From Sulfurimonas sp. (GTDB taxonomy: Bacteria > Campylobacterota > Campylobacteria > Campylobacterales > Sulfurimonadaceae): DNA of 9,425 nt. Of this stretch, positions 6,467 through 9,425 are shown in pieces. The stretch covers positions 1-9,425 of the forward strand of contig JANTGW010000028.1 in NCBI GenBank assembly GCA_024762705.1, written 5' to 3'. Positions within the stretch are counted from its first letter, which is position 1. Each line of letters opens with the position of its first letter. Under the pieces are notes generated by a model. That model ran no database searches. It was given only the letters and a program-made list of their open reading frames with translations, and had not been told where the DNA came from. Both the position numbers and the translations under genes were made by a program.

Positions 6467-7762
6467 ATGAAAAATAATGAACTTAAAAACAGAGACCTCG
6501 AAGTCCTATGGCACCCTTGTACGCAAATGAAAGATCACGAAACACTTCCTTTGATTCCGGTAAAAAAAGCACACGGTGTTTACTTGGAAGACTTTGAAGG
6601 TAACAGATATATAGATGCTGTAAGCTCATGGTGGGTTAATATGTTTGGACATACTAACGAATATATCAATTCAAAAATAAAAGAACAATTAGATACTTTA
6701 GAACATGTTATACTGGCAGGTTTTACGCATGAGCCGGTCGTAAGGCTCTCTGAGCGTCTTGTGCAACTAACACCGCCTAATTTGGATAAATGTTTTTATT
6801 CGGACAATGGATCATCGGCGGTAGAGGTGGCTTTGAAAATGAGTTACCACGCACATTACAATGACGGAAAGAAAAAATCTCTTTTTGTTTCCTTGAGTAA
6901 TTCCTATCATGGTGAAACTATAGGAGCTTTGAGTGTGGGCGATGTTGAACTTTATAAAGAGACCTATGAACCTCTTTTACTTAACACAATACAAACACCT
7001 GTGCCTAAAAATATGAGCGAAGAAGCTGCTGTTGAAGCAGCTGAAAAGTTTGAAGAGTTGTGTGCCAAAAGAGCTAGTGAAATAAGCGCCATAATCCTCG
7101 AGCCTCTTATACAAGGTGCAGGTTATATGCATATGTACCATCCCAAATATTTAGTGCTGGTTCGGGAGATATGCACAAAGTATGATGTTCACCTCATAGC
7201 AGATGAGGTTATGGTCGGGTTTGGAAGAACAGGAGAACTGTTTGCCTGTGAAAAAGCAGGAATATCTCCTGACTTTATAGTGCTTTCAAAAGGCCTTACA
7301 GGCGGATACCTGCCTCTTTCGGTTGTACTTACTTCAAATGATATTTATTCAAAATTTTATTGTGATTATAATGAACACAAAGCATTTTTACATTCACACT
7401 CATATACAGGTAATGCCTTAGCCTGTGCTGCTGCAAATGCAACACTTGACATTTTTGAAAATGAAAATATTATTGAGAAGAACAAAGAGCTTGCACGTTA
7501 CATGTCACAAAAGCTTCAAAAGTTTTCTGAACTGTCAAATGTAAAAGAAATCAGACAAACTGGAATGGTGGCTGTAGTAGAGCTACAAGGATATGATCCA
7601 AAAGAGAGAATAGGATTAAAAGTTTATCAGTATGGACTCGAGCATGGCGTTTTATTACGGCCTTTGGGTCATGTAGTTTATTTCATGCCGCCGTATGTTA
7701 TAACAAAAGAAGAGATAGATATTATGATGGATGTAGCTTACGAAGCTATAAAAAATCTTTAG
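6467..7762 (+). CDS. bioA: Adenosylmethionine-8-amino-7-oxononanoate aminotransferase
   Basis: Class III PLP aminotransferase that converts 8-amino-7-oxononanoate (KAPA) to 7,8-diaminopelargonate, the step before dethiobiotin in biotin synthesis. Its 431 residues match the family length. Visible are LWHPCTQM (14-21), SSWWVNMFGH (53-62), the cofactor-phosphate region NGSSAVE (114-120), SYHGET (147-151 and following), the PLP-pyridine aspartate in IADEVMVGFGRTG (Asp246), the Schiff-base lysine in LSKGLTGGY (Lys275), HSYTGNALAC (311-320) and the KAPA-carboxylate arginine in LLRPLG (Arg398). Compared with E. coli, Tyr17 of HPYTSM is Cys18 here, which bears on amino-donor choice. The start is fixed by the conserved LWHPCTQM close behind it; the next ATG lies within that motif. 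No other bio genes are adjacent. The gene ends by overlapping the convergent aldolase-fold gene by 4 bases. Confidence 0.95.
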   Translation: MKNNELKNRDLEVLWHPCTQMKDHETLPLIPVKKAHGVYLEDFEGNRYIDAVSSWWVNMFGHTNEYINSKIKEQLDTLEHVILAGFTHEPVVRLSERLVQLTPPNLDKCFYSDNGSSAVEVALKMSYHAHYNDGKKKSLFVSLSNSYHGETIGALSVGDVELYKETYEPLLLNTIQTPVPKNMSEEAAVEAAEKFEELCAKRASEISAIILEPLIQGAGYMHMYHPKYLVLVREICTKYDVHLIADEVMVGFGRTGELFACEKAGISPDFIVLSKGLTGGYLPLSVVLTSNDIYSKFYCDYNEHKAFLHSHSYTGNALACAAANATLDIFENENIIEKNKELARYMSQKLQKFSELSNVKEIRQTGMVAVVELQGYDPKERIGLKVYQYGLEHGVLLRPLGHVVYFMPPYVITKEEIDIMMDVAYEAIKNL

Positions 7763-8346
7763 TCATCGTAGGTATTTACCGAGTCTGCCAGCATAAGCAG
7801 ACGGCAGCTTTTTTCTAAAATGGCAAGTTTCTTTGCCATCTCATGTATATCTCTGCTAAAGGCATATACACCATAGCCGCGAATGACCATAAGATTTGTT
7901 TTGTTTGTTTGAAAATACAAAATGATTTCACTTTGCGCTCTATCATACCAGTCTTCAAATTGTTTTGGATCAATTACTTCGATTGAACCTATCTCTTTAT
8001 ATCCAAAATAATCTTTGGGAATTATGACATTATGCTCAAGTGAATATGCCGTAGTGAATTGAGGCATACTGTAACATACGAACTTTGCTTCTGAAATACT
8101 TGAGTAAATACTTTGGTGAATATTGGCATCAATGCTTGCCTGTTTCCATCGGTAGTCTTTTTTAAAATACAGCTCTATAAGACTATTTTCATCTATGTCA
8201 TCAAAAATAGCTTCTTTAGTATTGATAATAAAGCGACTTGTATCTGTTTTAGCCGAGATTGAACCGTGATAGATACCAAAAAAATCTTTTCTGAACATGG
8301 AAAGAGCCAATGATGAGAGTTGATTTTTTAAGTGCGCTTTATTCAT
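7759..8346 (-). CDS. Class II aldolase/adducin-fold protein with metal site apparently lost
   Basis: A 195-residue protein resembling the class II aldolase/adducin head domain: an N-terminal helix followed by the GIYHGSISAK turn (24-33, cf. GNVS in fuculose-phosphate aldolase), the RFIINTKEAIFDDIDENSLIEL strand-turn region (38-59), DANIHQSIY (73-81) and a final IRGYGVYAFSRDIHEMA block (155-171). My hand alignment to E. coli FucA puts the zinc ligands His92, His94 and His155 opposite Tyr92, Met94 and Tyr158, and the catalytic Glu73 opposite Asp73. It is therefore unlikely to be a zinc-dependent aldolase and may be a structural or binding protein; the true function is unknown. The ATG at 8346 follows the dnaJ stop by 5 bases with only a weak ribosome site, indicating co-transcription with dnaJ. 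It is full length, so it does not look like a decaying pseudogene. Confidence 0.75.
   Translation of the reverse strand: MNKAHLKNQLSSLALSMFRKDFFGIYHGSISAKTDTSRFIINTKEAIFDDIDENSLIELYFKKDYRWKQASIDANIHQSIYSSISEAKFVCYSMPQFTTAYSLEHNVIIPKDYFGYKEIGSIEVIDPKQFEDWYDRAQSEIILYFQTNKTNLMVIRGYGVYAFSRDIHEMAKKLAILEKSCRLLMLADSVNTYDD
7783..7814 (+). terminator. Candidate intrinsic terminator of bioA, inside the opposing gene
   Basis: About 20 bases after the bioA stop the plus strand can form GTCTGC (7783-7788) with GCAGAC (7797-7802), or alternatively CTGCC (7785-7789) with GGCAG (7803-7807), the latter followed after one base by six T (7809-7814). This is terminator-like but the stems are short, and the same bases encode the C-terminus of the convergent aldolase-fold protein, so coincidence is possible. 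Confidence 0.4.
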
Positions 8347-8351
8347 GTGAG

Positions 8352-9425
8352 TTACTTAAACCAGTTCTTCATTTTATCTATAACAGAATCTAAAATACCT
8401 TCATGAGGTTTTGATTCTATGCCGAATGAGTCTTGCAGCTTATCTAAAAGCTCGATTTGCTCATCACTCAGTTTTTTTGGATATTGGATGTTAATAACGG
8501 CAATAAGATCACCTTTACCATGCCCGTGTACATCTTCTATACCTTCGCCTCTAAACGTATAACGTTGTTTGTCTTTTGTTCCTATATCGAGTTTGAGCTC
8601 AAGTTCTCCGGTAAGAGAAGGAATGGTTAAAGTGTCACCTTTGACAGCTTGTGTGAAAAAGACAGGAATTTCAATATAAACATCATTCTCATTTCTAATA
8701 AAATGCTTGTCAGGTTTTACTTCAAATGTAACATATAAGTCACCGCGATTTCCTTTTTTACCAATGTTTCCTTTTCCTGAAACCCGTAAACGATTACCGC
8801 TGTCTATACCTTTTGGTACTGTGATCGTAATCTTTTCTTTTACTTCTTCATAGCCTTTACCATGACAGGTTTTACATTTTTCAGTTGCAGAGCTTCCAGT
8901 ACCGTTACAAACCGGACAAGTCTGTGAAAAAGTCATAAAGCCCTGTTTCATGTAAATCTGCCCTTGGCCTTTACACTGCGGACATGTAGAAAGTTTGCCG
9001 TCTTTAGCACCGGTGCCATTACATTTTTCACATGCTTTTTTATATGTATATTCTATCTCTTTTTCACAACCAAATACTGCTTCATTAAAATCAATATACA
9101 TATCAACATTCAAATCAAGTGGGTACTTATCCATATCTGCCGGATTTTGGCGTCTTGTACGTCCGCCACCAAAACCACTGAACATCTCTTCGAACATAGA
9201 ACCTAGATCATCAAAACTTGAAGATGAATGTCCGCCGCCTCCCATTCCTTGAAGTCCCTCTTTTCCATAACGATCATAAATACTGCGCTGTTGTTCATCA
9301 CTGAGACATTGATATGCTTCATTGACGAGTTTGAATTTGTGCTCAGCATCTTTGTCATCAGGGTTTTTGTCCGGATGATATTTTTTTGCCATTTTTCTGT
9401 AAGCTTTTTTGATGGTTGCCTTATC
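8352..9425 (-). CDS. dnaJ: Chaperone protein DnaJ, N-terminus beyond the window edge
   Basis: Class A Hsp40 that delivers unfolded clients to DnaK and stimulates its ATPase. The frame is open to base 9425, where it reads [11 protein letters not shown] before the methionine at 9392, so that methionine is internal; about 357 residues are visible, and about 15-20 (helix I of the J domain) are missing. The HPD motif is present (YHPDKNP), followed by a short Gly/Phe-rich stretch (GMGGGG to FSGFGGG), four CxxCxGxG zinc-finger repeats (bases about 8853-9032: [32 protein letters not shown]) and two beta-sandwich client-binding domains. The C-terminal end is helical ([14 protein letters not shown]). 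dnaK and grpE are not in this window. The gene is followed after 5 bases by the aldolase-fold gene on the same strand. Confidence 0.97.
   Translation of the reverse strand, partial: DKATIKKAYRKMAKKYHPDKNPDDKDAEHKFKLVNEAYQCLSDEQQRSIYDRYGKEGLQGMGGGGHSSSSFDDLGSMFEEMFSGFGGGRTRRQNPADMDKYPLDLNVDMYIDFNEAVFGCEKEIEYTYKKACEKCNGTGAKDGKLSTCPQCKGQGQIYMKQGFMTFSQTCPVCNGTGSSATEKCKTCHGKGYEEVKEKITITVPKGIDSGNRLRVSGKGNIGKKGNRGDLYVTFEVKPDKHFIRNENDVYIEIPVFFTQAVKGDTLTIPSLTGELELKLDIGTKDKQRYTFRGEGIEDVHGHGKGDLIAVINIQYPKKLSDEQIELLDKLQDSFGIESKPHEGILDSVIDKMKNWFK

Noticed and set aside
7771..7780. Perfect palindrome GGTATTTACC
   Set aside because: Only 10 bases long, too short a loop for a stable hairpin, inside coding sequence, and expected by chance in a window of this size.
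8964..9252. Plus-strand open frames opposite the dnaJ zinc-finger and Gly/Phe regions
   Set aside because: Shadows of the cysteine- and glycine-rich coding sequence of dnaJ.
1..9425. Defence system, mobile element, CRISPR array or other accessory cassette
   Set aside because: All genes are housekeeping families with uniform composition and tight spacing; I saw no transposase, integrase, direct-repeat array, toxin-antitoxin pair or tRNA attachment site.

Overview
The window is AT-rich, gene-dense chromosomal DNA that looks like core genome of a Campylobacterota (epsilonproteobacterial) bacterium, most likely a Sulfurimonas-like sulfur or hydrogen oxidiser. The reasons are protein style (for example the BioA start LWHPCTQM and the FtsZ tail DYLDIPAYMR), the placing of ftsA-ftsZ behind a PpiD-like membrane chaperone instead of in a mur/fts cluster, and bioA diverging from that operon. 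The genus is inferred from memory of these families; no search was run. I see no phage, insertion sequence, CRISPR array, tRNA or rRNA.

Layout. Positions 1-2111 (+) hold three tightly packed genes: the C-terminal two thirds of a Ste24-type M48 metalloprotease, prmC (release-factor glutamine methyltransferase) and a DUF4149 four-helix membrane protein. Positions 2112-6373 (-) form an operon read right to left: PpiD-like SurA_N chaperone, ftsA, ftsZ and a small J-domain protein, with gaps of 1, 12 and 4 bases. A 93-base divergent spacer (6374-6466) carries a near-consensus sigma70 promoter for bioA (6467-7762, +). Positions 7759-9425 (-) hold dnaJ, which lacks its first residues beyond the window edge, and, 5 bases downstream, a class II aldolase/adducin-fold protein.

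How the genes fit together. FtsA and FtsZ are the membrane tether and the GTPase of the division ring; the PpiD-like protein is an envelope-folding factor expressed with them. Two J-domain proteins (the small one behind ftsZ and full-length DnaJ) would serve Hsp70 partners encoded elsewhere. BioA supplies the diaminopelargonate step of biotin synthesis. PrmC sets translation-termination efficiency, and the M48 protease acts in membrane protein turnover.

Most of the window is ordinary housekeeping sequence. The points most worth following are: an aldolase-fold protein in which all three zinc-ligand histidines appear replaced; a bioA promoter placed so that transcription should start at the A of the start codon (leaderless mRNA); two convergent gene pairs whose stop codons abut or interlock with no intergenic space, one with a terminator-like hairpin inside the opposing gene; and a TTG start on ftsA next to a strong ribosome site on ftsZ. 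I found no convincing wholly new system.
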